Source: Boswellia sacra
Lineage: Eukaryota; Streptophyta; Magnoliopsida; Sapindales; Burseraceae
Length of the DNA: 64,000 nt
Assembly: GCA_013180625.2 (NCBI GenBank)
Contig: SNVD02013559.1
Span: 558,001 to 622,000, forward strand
Direction of reading: 5' to 3'
Shown in pieces: positions 1 to 10,886 of this stretch. Numbering within the stretch: position 1 is the stretch's first letter; each line of letters begins with the position of its first letter. Below the pieces are notes generated by a model that searched no databases, had not been told where the DNA came from, and was given only the letters and a program-made list of their open reading frames with translations. The translations under genes and the position numbers were made by a program.

Positions 1-1
1 T

Positions 2-283
2 AGAGAAATTCACCAACTACAACAAAATACAATAACTAAACAAATAAATTTAATAATTAATAAACAAAACCATATTAATTTTCTCCAAAAAGAAATTAAA
101 TATAAAAGAATTGAAGAACAATTAGAAAGGCCTAATATTAAAGATGACAAAGAAAATATAGAAAATAAATTTAAAAAATAAGTATGTTCAGATTTACCTA
201 ATCAATTTTGGGATAGAAAGAAACATATAGTTACTTTACCATATATTAAAGAATTTAATGAAAAACAAATCCCAACAAAATGA
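2..283 (+). pseudogene. Endogenous caulimovirid polyprotein fragment, segment just upstream of reverse transcriptase
   Basis: One reading frame from base 2 gives a Gln/Asn/Lys-rich stretch followed by a segment containing FWDRKKHIVTLPYIKEFNE and IPTK, which I recognise as the conserved lead-in to the RT domain of caulimovirid polyproteins. An in-frame TAA lies at 179-181, and the frame ends at TGA 281-283, exactly where homology stops (the family normally continues A-R-P-I-Q-M after IPTK). It runs opposite to the movement/coat protein relic that begins directly to its right, so the boundary is a rearrangement junction. The 5' part is cut by the window edge. A dead fragment; the viral assignment is firm, the genus is not. 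Confidence 0.75.
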
Positions 284-2872
284 ACCCATAGTTTTACTAA
301 AACTCTCTATTTTTCTTTTCTCTTTTTGTTCTTGACATATTGCTAAACCTTCTTTTTTAATAAAAGCAAATAATTGACAATATGTTATATTATCCCAAGG
401 AATTGAATTTCCTCCTGTTATTTCTGTTAATTTGTTGATTATTTTTTCAGAAAAGAATTTGGGTAATCCCGCAATAAATCTTTCTTTCCAGAAAGAAGCA
501 TTGCAGTCAAGTCTTTTGAATATATTTGTTAAAAATACATCTTTATACCATCTAAAATCTCCTAAGGTTGGACATCTAAGATTTGTTAAAATTATTTTTG
601 AACTAGCTAATTCTTCTTTAGGATTTCCTATAAAATGCATTGAAATTGTATATATTAATACTTCTACAGCATTTTGAGTTTCTTGAATAGTTACAAATCC
701 ATCTTCATCTTCTACTTGAGTTTTCTCTACATGATTTAGTATAATCTGTTGATTATTAAATCCTATACAATTATCCCACCAATATTTTAATGACCCTGTA
801 AAACCTGCTACTAACATCTTAGCAGTTTCATGATCAGTTGTTTTATAAGCTTTATAAGCAGTAGATGCCATACCCATTTCTTGTAAAGTATTCATTATTT
901 CATATTCTGATTTTCCATCTATATTCCATTCATAAATTGCATCACCTGAATATTTATTAGAAATAAATTGTTTTCTTTCTTCATACATTAAATCTGGTGG
1001 AGTATGTCTTGGATAATATGTTCTTGTAGGGGCTTGTTTCCATTTTTCCATTTTAGTTATTTTATTTATTTCATCTATATCTTCGGAAGTTGTAATAGAT
1101 TGATTATCACTTTGTTGATTTTGATCTATTATATTAATATTATTATTAGAGGTACTTGATAGTATTTTAAGTTTTTGATTAATTTGATCAATTAAATCTA
1201 CTTTAGGAAGTTTTACTGGTGGATTATTTGATTGGACTGTTTTAAATAATGGAGGAGATACATCTTGAGGAAATGTTACAGGTTGTTTTAATTTAATATT
1301 ATATATTTGATCTTCTATTCTTGTAACTTGTTTAGACACAGTATGCAATAATTGATTATTGAAATTATTTTGTTCATAAACTTTTTTAATATCTCCTAAA
1401 GTTGCAGTTTCATTATCTGGCTTATTAGATCCTTTTTTAAATGGAGTTGCTAAGATTTCTGTTTCATTTGTTTTAATTTTTATTTGTTCTAAAGGTGGAT
1501 GTATAGCTTGAATTATTCCATGTTGTGTGGTTTCCCATTATTTAAATTCATTTGTCTGAACATTGACTTGTTGACTTTCATAAGGTAATTTGATATTATG
1601 TTTTGATGCATACGTGTTAAACCATATAAAGAAAGGAATATTTATTTTTAAAATTTTCATTTCATTATACCATTCTTCTCTAATCTCTTCAGTTTTTTGT
1701 TTTGTAAATGTACTAAAATACCATTTTCTTTTAAAATTATTTTCTTCTTGTAAAAATTCATTTTTTAAATATTTTTTATTTATTTCAAAATTTTCCTGTT
1801 GAATAGTGTTAATAATTTGAAAATCTCATTGTGTATGTGACATTGGTGGTGATTGATTAACTGGTTCTGCTGCAGGTGTTGTATAGTTTACTAAGATGTT
1901 AGAATTATTGTTTATTTCACTTGCTTGTGTACTCCTAATATTAAAACTACTGGATTTTGGTAATGAAAATGAACTTCTAACAGATTTTATATCAGAACAA
2001 CTTGATGAAGTTTCTCCTATTTTTAAGGAATTAAATCTTAATAAAATTTTCCCTTCTGGATTTTGAGTAATTTTTGCTATTTCTTTTTGAGCTATATTTC
2101 TAGGTGGTAATGGATTTTCTATTATCCATACTTCTGGTATAGTAATTTCATTCCATTTTAATAATTTTGGAGTATAAGTTGATGTTGGAGTTTTTTCTTC
2201 TGTTTCTACCGTTAATATTGTAGTTTCTCCTCTAGTATCTTGCAGTCTACATCTTGGATTAAATTCTGAACTAGTTTATTTAAAATATATTCTATATAAT
2301 AATAAATATCCATGTCTATTTTGTGTAAAAATTGATTCTGGTAAATGTATATTTAAAACTAATGTATCTAATATTGTTGGATCGTGTAAACTAACTTGAA
2401 AATTTGGAGCACAATTAAAATATATAGCACCGTTACAGAGATTTGATTGTACTACTCCTAATAAAGAGTCTTGAAATTTTAATAATGTTTTATCTCGTAA
2501 TAACATTAATACCGGGGAATCAATTCCAATTTTCGGTAACGGCTTAATAGCTATTTGTATTAGTCCGAAATGTATATAATTAAATCCTTTTTGTTTATAA
2601 TTTTCTATTGCTAATTGACTTAATAATCTTATTTCTTCAAATTCATTTTGTAATGTTAATGTTTCCTCGTGTTCTTTTATTGAATACGCAGTCTTAAAAT
2701 CAAATGTTCCTATTTCATATATATTATTTGGTGAAATACTTGGTAATATATTTTTATTTAGACTTTGTTTAATATTAGTAATTTTTGCCATTATTTCTCT
2801 TGAACTAATTATCTTGGACGTTTTTCTAGATTTAGAATTTAGATATTTTCTAACTGTAGAAGCCATTTTCAA
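284..2872 (-). pseudogene. Endogenous caulimovirid movement protein-coat protein polyprotein (decayed)
   Basis: A single minus-strand frame starts at ATG 2872-2870 and stays readable to about base 300, broken only by in-frame stops at 2276-2278, 1826-1828 and 1538-1540. The first 198 residues are a 30K-superfamily movement protein, seen from the block GVVQSNLCNGAIYF followed by PNFQVSL. A low-complexity Ser/Asn/Glu-rich linker follows. The last third is the coat protein, with YYPRHTPPDLMYEE, YEWNIDGKSEYEIMNTLQEM and LVAGFTGSLKYWWDN. Homology ends near 300, before the zinc finger, protease and RT expected in this family; the final residues up to the stop are readthrough across the inversion junction. 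Codon use is strongly A/T-rich. Non-functional as it stands. Confidence 0.85.
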
Positions 2873-2922
2873 ATTATTAATAACTGCAAATTTTAGTACA
2901 TAATCTTCTCAGGACAGGATGG

Positions 2923-3015
2923 CTACGGGAACACCTAGGCTTACCAACGGCTTTACGCTTTTCACTCCTAGTTACCGGGAATACCTGGCTTGCCAACGTA
3001 TGCACAGCTTTCACT
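2923..3015. repeat. Two 44-bp imperfect direct repeats in the caulimovirid intergenic region
   Basis: Units at 2923-2966 and 2972-3015 share the pattern ACGGGAA-ACCTGGCTT-CCAACG and both end TTTTCACT/CTTTCACT. They are much richer in G+C than their surroundings and lie between the 74-codon first ORF and the movement protein start. Function unknown; they could be a duplicated regulatory or structured RNA element. Confidence 0.6.
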
Positions 3016-3102
3016 GCTACCCTTCCCTATCCTTAGAATTTTGTTTACTAAAATTCTAAATTACTAACAATTCTTAAATGGAATCTAAAATTAGAATTTT
3101 CT

Positions 3103-3327
3103 CTAAATTCTACCTCTATTGCAAAGCATCCAATATTCTATTTGTAATTCATAAATATGTCCTTTCATAAAATTTAAATGATTTTGGAGATTTATTTTTT
3201 CACGTTCTTCTAATTCATTATATCTACTAGGTTGTAAATATTTTTCCCAAATCTTAAGTTGAATTCTACGAACTCTAATTTGTTCTCTTATTATATGTTT
3301 TACAGTGGGATATCTATTTCTATTCAT
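3103..3327 (-). CDS. Small first ORF of the endogenous caulimovirid (74 aa, unknown function)
   Basis: An uninterrupted 74-codon ORF whose ATG directly follows the tRNA-Met-like primer site, a placement seen in other endogenous caulimovirids and some LTR elements. The product is basic and probably helical, rich in Arg, Glu, Gln and Ile (for example REQIRVRRIQLKIWEKYLQ), with no recognised domain. It precedes the movement protein relic by about 230 bases on the same strand. Position and intactness suggest a genuine ancestral viral ORF rather than chance; I infer no function. Confidence 0.5.
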   Translation of the reverse strand: MNRNRYPTVKHIIREQIRVRRIQLKIWEKYLQPSRYNELEEREKINLQNHLNFMKGHIYELQIEYWMLCNRGRI

Positions 3328-3339
3328 GGCTCTATACCA
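3328..3339 (-). other. tRNA-Met-like primer binding site of the caulimovirid, one base deleted
   Basis: The minus strand reads TGGTATAGAGCC, matching the initiator-Met tRNA primer sequence TGGTATCAGAGC except for loss of one C. The ATG of the small first ORF follows immediately. This marks the 5' side of the viral genome and fixes its orientation as minus. Confidence 0.7.
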
Positions 3340-3385
3340 TTTGGAAACAGGATCAAATTATTCATTTGGAAACGGGATCAAAATA
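3339..3385. repeat. 25-bp direct duplication beside the primer site
   Basis: ATTTGGAAACAGGATCAAA at 3339 recurs as ATTTGGAAACGGGATCAAA at 3364. It lies just upstream of the viral primer site in minus orientation. Confidence 0.55.
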
Positions 3386-3638
3386 TATATGAAAAATATG
3401 CAAATTAAGGGAAATAATTATTGGGGAAATAACTTACTTGTGTTGCAGGAAAACAAATGATAGAGGTGATAAAATGACAAAACCTCTTAAATGACTTTGA
3501 AAAATTAGTAATAAAAAATTGAATAACGGTTGAAATTACAAAATAATATATTTTACCTGAAAAATATATTTTTGGATTTTATATATTCTTTTAATCCCAT
3601 TTAAAAAATATGATGAATTTCATTAAAATATAAACGAC

Positions 3639-3707
<69 letters not shown>

Positions 3708-3710
3708 TAT
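3639..3710. repeat. (TA)n microsatellite
   Basis: About 72 bases of alternating TA with rare C or G interruptions, ending TTAAATC. It lies about 300 bases from the 5' side of the caulimovirid copy. Confidence 0.95.
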
Positions 3711-4672
3711 TAAATCAATGTAAAGTTCTCGCTCAAAATGTGCTTGCCTTAACTCACCTCCCCGTACGCATCCAGCTGCATTGCCCCAATTTTCACTGCC
3801 ACATCTCTAATCCTTACATCCTTATCCTTGTTTATTCAGAAAACTTGTTTTCTTCAGTCTGTTTTTGTCTATTTAAAAGTGTATATTATAATATTATTAT
3901 TATTTGCCTGAGATTGATTGTCACTCGTCTCCTTTGCTTCAACTTCACGTTTTGAACGCCAATAACTTTTCATGAATGCTACAGAAGCCACCAAAGAGCT
4001 GCCCACAATCGGGAAAATTGAAGATAAATCACTTTACTCTTGCTTATTTAAACCGTTCCTAGATGGCTGGTCCATGAAACCAAAGATCAAGGAGACATTG
4101 CTCTTGTCAAAGGAAAACCCTTTTAACTTTAGTCAAAATAGTTAACAAGGTAGTTTATAATGTATTTTGAAACTATGAGGGGTTGATTGATTCGAAATAT
4201 CAAACATTGTATATGATTGATGAATCTGTAAACCTTAGGGTAGTTTTTGAGGATTGCCCGTATATGAAATGGAGATACTTAAGAGAATCTTTTATTTCTA
4301 TATAATTTTTTATTAGTTCAGGATCTGATTCTACAACACCATCATGATTCTTGGTAAAATTAAGGGAACTTAAAATCACTAATGAGTACTAGTATGCAGA
4401 AGATATTAAAGCATATAGATCAAACAAATAATGAAAGAGAGATGAGGACAAAAAATACGAAACTAAGGCACTGTTTTGATTAATCACAGCTCAGGAAATC
4501 TGCCCAGGCCAGCATCAATATCATTGATCATCGGACAACTCATTTTCCCCACGTTAAACCAAGTCCCACAATAAAAAGGCAGATATGAATCAGTGGATCG
4601 ACATGGATATATATATAAGAGTAGCTAGCCATCCTTATAAATGTTCTGCAGTAGAATCCATTCTTGCACTAG

Positions 4673-4754
4673 TAGCCCCTAATAAATTTGTCAACCTTTA
4701 CATTGATGACAAATAGCCCCCAATAAATTTGTCAACCTTGACATTAATGACAAA
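4673..4754. repeat. 41-bp tandem duplication
   Basis: Units 4673-4713 and 4714-4754 both read TAGCCCC(T/C)AATAAATTTG and continue to ATGACAAA, with a few substitutions. Head-to-tail and noncoding. Confidence 0.9.
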
Positions 4755-5231
4755 TCTTTAGTTTTGGGAGTATGTTGGACCTATATATATAGAGCTAATA
4801 CTAAAATGCAAAATTTTCTTGCAATATCCCCTCATGATAAGACTTTTAATTAGCTCTGCCAAGGACTGTGACCACACACGCTGATATATGGCAAATAGAA
4901 ATTTCTGGCACGCTTACTTGAGCAATCCCACTGTACAACTTCTGTCTCCAAAATCTATCAAATTAAAGAAAAATAAAACTGAAAATGTCAAACCAAGGTG
5001 GATAGTGTATAGCAAATAGAAAACGAAGAAAGACACCATTAAAAAACCTAAAATTTCTGAGCATTGTTTGAAACTCTTCTTCCTTGTCATCTTTGAATTA
5101 CTCCTATCTATTACTTTCCCAAAGAGCATTGTTTCTTTTCATGCAATATTGATTTACTTTTCTAAAGTTTAATAGTCGTGTAGTTCCTTAATTGGTTGTA
5201 AACTTTAATTAATTAAATTTGTTGAAGCTGA

Positions 5232-5345
5232 CACTATAAAAAATGTATTTTTTAAGACCTTCATTGGCGTCTGCTTTCATATCCGGTCGCAGATGACTTT
5301 AACCATGCGACACCCCTCTCCCATATATGACTGCAAGAGAGCCGA
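5232..5345 (+). repeat. Candidate CACTA 5' terminus and subterminal region
   Basis: Starts CACTATAAAAAATG, like known CACTA termini (CACTACAAGAAA type), followed by several short GCGTC/GTCGC/GCGAC-type motifs in otherwise AT-rich DNA. No partner inverted repeat was found, so this is tentative. Confidence 0.35.
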
Positions 5346-6714
5346 CGCATAAGATTAAGTATATAATCTTATTTTAGAATATTTTCTCTGCTTTGGTTTT
5401 TCCTCATTTTAACCTAACCGACCATTCTTTTTTTCTTTTTTTCTTTTTGAGTAAACTTGTTAAAGAAGGCCTTTCCTTTCACTTTATTAGCTTATTGTAC
5501 AGGGGCCTGACTACTTTCAAGTCTTTTGTTTTATTGCTGAGCTAGCACATAGATAGGCTTTCGGAGGAGTGTTTGGACTTATTCTTTATTGAGATGGATT
5601 CCGTAAGAGTCATTTCATTACTACTTTGACAATAAAGATACTAGAGTATTCTGCAATTTCATCATCATCTAATCCCAATTTCAATATAAATACCAGTATA
5701 ACTGAGATTGAAAAGCTTTCCTGGGATTGCTTGAGTTATGTTTTTTTCTTTTAGACTACAAATACTTAAACCAATGGCTGAATAGATTGAATGTAACAAT
5801 GATTGAATGTTTGATGAAATAATTGAATGTTTCTGGGCTGAAAGCACCAGGAATTGGATGCAAGGGCAAGGCAGGGGAAAACTGTAGTTAGATTGAAATA
5901 ATTATGTCATGAAACAATATTGCTATTAGCTTTAGGAATATGAACCTTGTTTTATTCGATTAAAAATGAGTAAATTGCATGCATGAGAGTCCCCTTAGCT
6001 GCTTTAGGTTATATTATATTGACTCAGGAGATAATACATTTGTCTTTGCTAGGTTTTATTATATCCTACCTTACGTATTATATTAGCAACTTTGCTTAGT
6101 GGAAGAGTTGCGTTTACTTTTATGAATTAACCGTCAACTTACAGTACTTGAAGTTCATAATGATGATGATTATGATTCATTTTTATGTATGCTTGAATTT
6201 AGCCCATATAGGTTCTTCTCCTCTACCGCTTATTTTGTTAAGCGCAAATGAAGGTAACGAAGCGTTAAAGGAGAATCCTTGCATGAGAAGAAAAATTACA
6301 TAGAAGGCATAAGAGAAAAATCCTTGCATGTTTATATGATGCCTTCTCAATTGTACTTTCTGTTGCAACAGTTCATTGATCAACTTGAAGAGCATCCTAA
6401 GCTTTAGTTATCGAAAGCAAGTGTCACATATGGGTGAAGAATCTGTACATATGCAGCCACCACGAGTTCTGGAAAAAGAGGATCAAGAAAAAGGCTTGTT
6501 TGACGGTCTCAAATATCAAAACTGGAAATAGAGCACAGATACGGGTACAAGATCATTCCATCTTTGTGTCCAATAGAACATTTGTTTTTATATCCAACCA
6601 CATATGTTGCGCCCACGATGTTGAATATTTGTCATTGTTATCTTATGTGGATGATTTTTTTTATTAATTTCATAATCAAATTAATTGTTCTATTTTGTTA
6701 GAATATGCAGATTA
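5346..6714. other. No recognisable gene
   Basis: AT-rich DNA between the candidate CACTA end and the minisatellite. Several 60-77 codon ORFs occur on both strands (for example 6183-6395 minus and 6434-6667 plus), none with a recognisable domain. A 15-base phrase, ATCCTTGCATG with flanks, is repeated near 6275 and 6320. Confidence 0.4.
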
Positions 6715-7240
6715 TATTGTCATAATTAATTAATTAATATTTCAATAATAAATTAAATAATTAACATTTCAATAAAAAATTAAATAATTGACATTTCAAT
6801 AAAAAATTAAATAATTGACATTTCAATAATAAATTAAATAATTAATATTTCAATAATTATTTAATTCTTAAATATTCTGATAGTTAAATAATTAAGTAAT
6901 GTTTCAATAATTTATTAAATAATTAATAATTATTTATTTTAATAATTAATCAATTAATATTTTAATTAATTAATTAATATTTAATAATTAATTAATAATA
7001 TTCCAATAATTAATTAACTAATTAATTTTTTAATTAAATAATTAATTAGTATTTCAATAATAAATCAAATAATCAGTATTTCAATAATTAATTAATATTT
7101 TCATAATTAATTACTTAATATTTCAGTAGTTAAATAATTTTTAATATTCCAATAATTAACTAATGTTTCAATAATTACTTAATTAATTAAAATGATTAAT
7201 ATTTCAATAATTGTTGAATAATTAGTAATTATTTAGGGAC
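6715..7240. repeat. AT-only minisatellite-like array (ATTTCAATAAT motif)
   Basis: About 525 bases with almost no G or C, built of degenerate units of roughly 25-30 bases around the motif ATTTCAATAAT/AATTAAATAATT. I count about a dozen copies of TTTCAATAA. It ends about 20 bases before the transposase relic and may be a subterminal or promoter-proximal array of the CACTA element. Confidence 0.8.
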
Positions 7241-7262
7241 AATATAGGTTTTCTTAGATACT

Positions 7263-10200
7263 ATGCTTGTCACAATGTCCTTTCGAATATTTTGTATTAT
7301 TCTTTCAAATATTTTGTTTGCAGATAATATAGATTTAAATCTTAGATACCAAGTACTATGGTATCCAAGTTTTGATTTACATATCTCAACTATTATGTTG
7401 ATGCATGCATTTAACAACCTTAGACCCATTCAAGAATTGTTAATTAAAGTCAAGACTAGTTGTGATTTAGTTGATAATGATGATATGGTCGGGATGATAC
7501 ATGATACAATGGTTATTCAAACTATGGATGATGATTTAGACTTTATTCATCCGTTGGATGATGAAAATATTGAGAGCCCAAATGTTGAGACTAAGAAGTT
7601 CTTTAAATTACTCCAAGAGGCAAAGTGTCCTTTATATCCAGGTTCTAAAAATTTTACAGCACTATCATTTATCATTCGACTTTTGCATATGAAAATATTG
7701 TGTGGATGGATGAATAAATCATTGACGATGTTGTTAGAACTTTTGAAAAATTTCCTATGCTAAATTGCCAAAATCATACTATGAGGCTCAAAAAATAACT
7801 ATCGACTTAGGTTTTGCATACAAAACTTGGGACGCTTGTCCAAATAATTGTATGTTGTTTAGAAATGAGTACGAGAAACTTGACAAATGTCAAGTATGCC
7901 ATACATCTAGATATAAGCAGTTTGATGGTAGCTTCGGTAATGTTCAAAATAGAGGTAAACAAATACATGCTAAACAAGTACGATATTTTCCATTGGTGCC
8001 AAGACTATTTATGTCTTAAAAAACTACTTCTTTTATGACATGGCATGCTGAATCACACACTAATGATGGTGTGTTAATACATCCTGCTAATAGTCCTGCA
8101 TGGAAAACTTTTAATGAAAAAAATTCATATTTTGCTTGTGATAGTCGTAATGTTAGACTTGGATTTGCAGTTGATGGTTTTAATCCTTTTAGAACGATGT
8201 CTACAACATATAGTACGTGGCCTATTGTTCTAGTGTCATATAACTTGCCACCGTGGTTATGTATGAAGCAATCCTTCTTTATTTTGTCTATGCTTATTGA
8301 CATTGATTGAAGAGTTGAAAAAATTGTGGTTTGAAGGTGTCGTTTCTTATGATGCATAAAATAAGCAAATGTTCAAACTACGTGCAACCCTTTTGTGGAC
8401 TATTAGTGATTTTCCAGCATATGCTAATTTGTCTAGTTGGAGTACTAAGGGTAATAAAGCATGTCCTTGTTGTCAACAAAATACCAGATCGTGTTAGTTG
8501 GTACATAGTAGAAAGTATTATTACATGGGTCATCATCGATTTTTACCGACAATTCATAAATTTCGAAAAGACAAATTGTTACTTGATGGAACAATGGAAG
8601 ATGGGAAAGCACCTAAGTGATTTTCTATGAGTGATGTGAAAAGAGAATTAAACAAAATACTTACTAATTATAAGATAAAAGACCTTAAGAAGAGGAGAAT
8701 TGATGAGAATTTGGCAAGAGATGGTGAGATCACTAGGAAGAAGAAAAGCATTTTTTTGGAGCTTCCATATTGGGATTACAACCTAATTCGTCACAATTTA
8801 GATGTGATGCACATTGAGAAAAATATTTGTGGCAATTTACTTTCGACTTTGCTAGGTGTTGCCAGAAAGTCTAAAAATAATTTGAAGGCTCATTTTGATT
8901 TAGAAGAAATGGGAATTAGGAAGCCATTGCATCCTCAACAAAGAGGTGGCAATAAGGTATATTTACCTTCTGCATGTTTCTTTATGAAAAAGCATAAAAA
9001 AGATACATTTTTGGAAGTGTTGAAGAAGATTAGAGTTCCAGACAGTTATGCCTCAAATATCTCTCGACGTATACATGCTAAAGATAAGAGTATCAAGGGT
9101 TGGAAAAGCGATGATAATCATATCTTGATGCAACAGTTGCTTCCTACGACTGGACGTAGAGCATTACCACAAAATGTTGTTGAAGTCTTGATTGAATTAT
9201 TAAAATTTTTTAGACAATTATGCTCAAAAGTTAATACTCCAGATGATTTAAGCTATATTCAATATCGAATTGCGCTCACACTTTGTCATCTTGAAAAGAT
9301 TTTTCCTATGTCATTGTTCAACATGATGGAACATTTACCAATTCACCTAGCTAAGGAAGCTTTAATTGCTGGTCCTGTTCAATTGCGTTGGATGTATATA
9401 AGATTTGCTATTATCTTTTTCTTGTTACTTTATTTGAAGTATTCTTGATATCATCTAATTATAGGTATCTATCAACTCTAAAGCGTTACGTTCGCAATTG
9501 TGCACATCTAGAGGCTTCAATTGCCAAAGGATACTTGATGAAAGAGTGTACAAATTTTTGCACAAGATACCTAGATGATGTGGAAACCAAATTAATCGAC
9601 CAAGTCGAAATGATGATGGTGGTGTTGAGCGTCCTTTTGGAAAAGGAGTTAAAGTGCATCTTGATGAAACCTCATGGGTTCAAGCACATAGATATGTGCT
9701 AGTGAACACCAGATACCGTTACTCCATTTCGAGAGTATGTTATATGCTTCCTATTAACTAATTTTATAATTCATAAATGGCATACTAAATTATGATTTTA
9801 AATTTATATTGACAGCATCTTTAAGAGTTTGCACAATAAATGCCTCATACTCTACATCACCAGATTCAAAAAATTCATAATGAAAAGTTTCATGAATGGT
9901 TTAGGAAACATGTAAGTTTTCTAACTTTATTTTATTTAAGTTCATATTATATTAAATATGAAATCTAATAAATTTACTTTATATAGGTCCAAAACTTGTG
10001 ATGAACTTCAAATGTATCCCTTTTTGATGAAATCATAATCTTAACAGAAGGTCCTTATAGAGTTGATCAAAGATTCAAAGGATACTTTGTTAATGGTTTT
10101 AAATTTTGCACCATAGACAATGACAAAAATAAAACAACTTAAAATTTTGGTGTTGTTATGAAAGTTGACACAATGAGTTATATATGCTAGTGTAAGAGAT

Positions 10201-10687
10201 AGAAATCCTCATTCAGGAAATGTGACATTTCATGGGGTGTTGACAAACATCATTAGTATTCGTTATACTAATGCCATGAAATTTGTATTATTTAAGGGTG
10301 AATGGATTGATAAGCAAGTTGAGAAAATGCATGATGAGTTTAAATTCCCAATGGTGAAATTTAATAATTTGCTATGCAGAAATAATCAACTTGGTGATGA
10401 GCCTTTTATTTTAGTGAGGCAAGCAGAGCATTTTTGTTATGTTCAAGACCCTTTAGATTCCAATTGGCATGTTGTTCTTAAGATGACTGTTAGAGATTTG
10501 TATGACATGTATCCAAATTATTCTTCTTATAATCAATTAATATACCTCAAGTTGAGCTAATGCACAACATGAGTTAAATGAAGGTAAATATATTAGTTGG
10601 TTTAGGCAAGGAGTTGCTGGAACATTAGTGGATATACATGTTGATTATGGTGTTAATGATGATGTTGATATGGAAGATGTTGAATGA
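7263..10687 (+). pseudogene. TNP2-type CACTA transposase relic with DUF4218 and DUF4216 regions
   Basis: Segments in the order of TNP2 proteins: FFKLLQEAKCPLYPGSKNF; LPKSYYEAQKI with the cysteine motif DACPNNCMLF and CQVCHTSRYK (about 7765-7915); MTWHAESHTNDGVLIHP and SRNVRLGFAVDGFNPF (8038-8190); FPAYANLSSWSTKGNKACPCC in a shifted frame near 8410; YNLIRHNLDVMHIEKNICGN (about 8780); DUF4218 (QQLLPTTGRRALP, MEHLPIHLAKEA to RWMY); DUF4216 (10222-10560, GDEPFILVRQAEHFCYVQDP). A GT-AG intron is readable at 9394-9464, joining W-M to Y-L-S-T-L-K. Damage includes a frameshift near 7762, a stop at 8017-8019, and frameshifts between 8310 and 8630 and after 9600. It would have catalysed cut-and-paste transposition; now dead. 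Confidence 0.9.
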
Positions 10688-10886
10688 GATTTTTTTATAT
10701 TGTTTTGTATTTTTTGGTCTCTTCTCTAGGGGTAAGGTTATTATGTCCTTCCCCCCCTATTTGGATGTTATGAGTTTTCTTTGCTATAAATAAATATTAA
10801 AACCAAATAAGATGTTTATGTTTGTTTTTGTTTTTGATATTTAAGTATTTTGTATTATATATCTTAGTATTTGATTGTAGTTGAGT
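10688..10886. other. Spacer between the two CACTA genes
   Basis: AT-rich spacer with AATAAA-like signals (AAATAAATATTAAA near 10788), consistent with the 3' end of the transposase transcript. Confidence 0.4.

Larger units (their letters stand above)
3386..5231. other. Intergenic DNA without a recognisable gene
   Basis: AT-rich DNA between the viral relic and the CACTA region. It contains the (TA)n tract and a 41-bp tandem duplication annotated separately. Short ORFs on both strands (for example 3740-3955 and 4914-5129) show no domain or coding signature I recognise. Confidence 0.5.

Noticed and set aside
432..677. 81-codon plus-strand ORF
   Set aside because: Mirror frame of the caulimovirid coat protein on the minus strand.
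3740..3955. 71-codon ORF as a gene
   Set aside because: Hydrophobic, Cys-rich translation with no recognisable motif, partner or conserved context; expected by chance.
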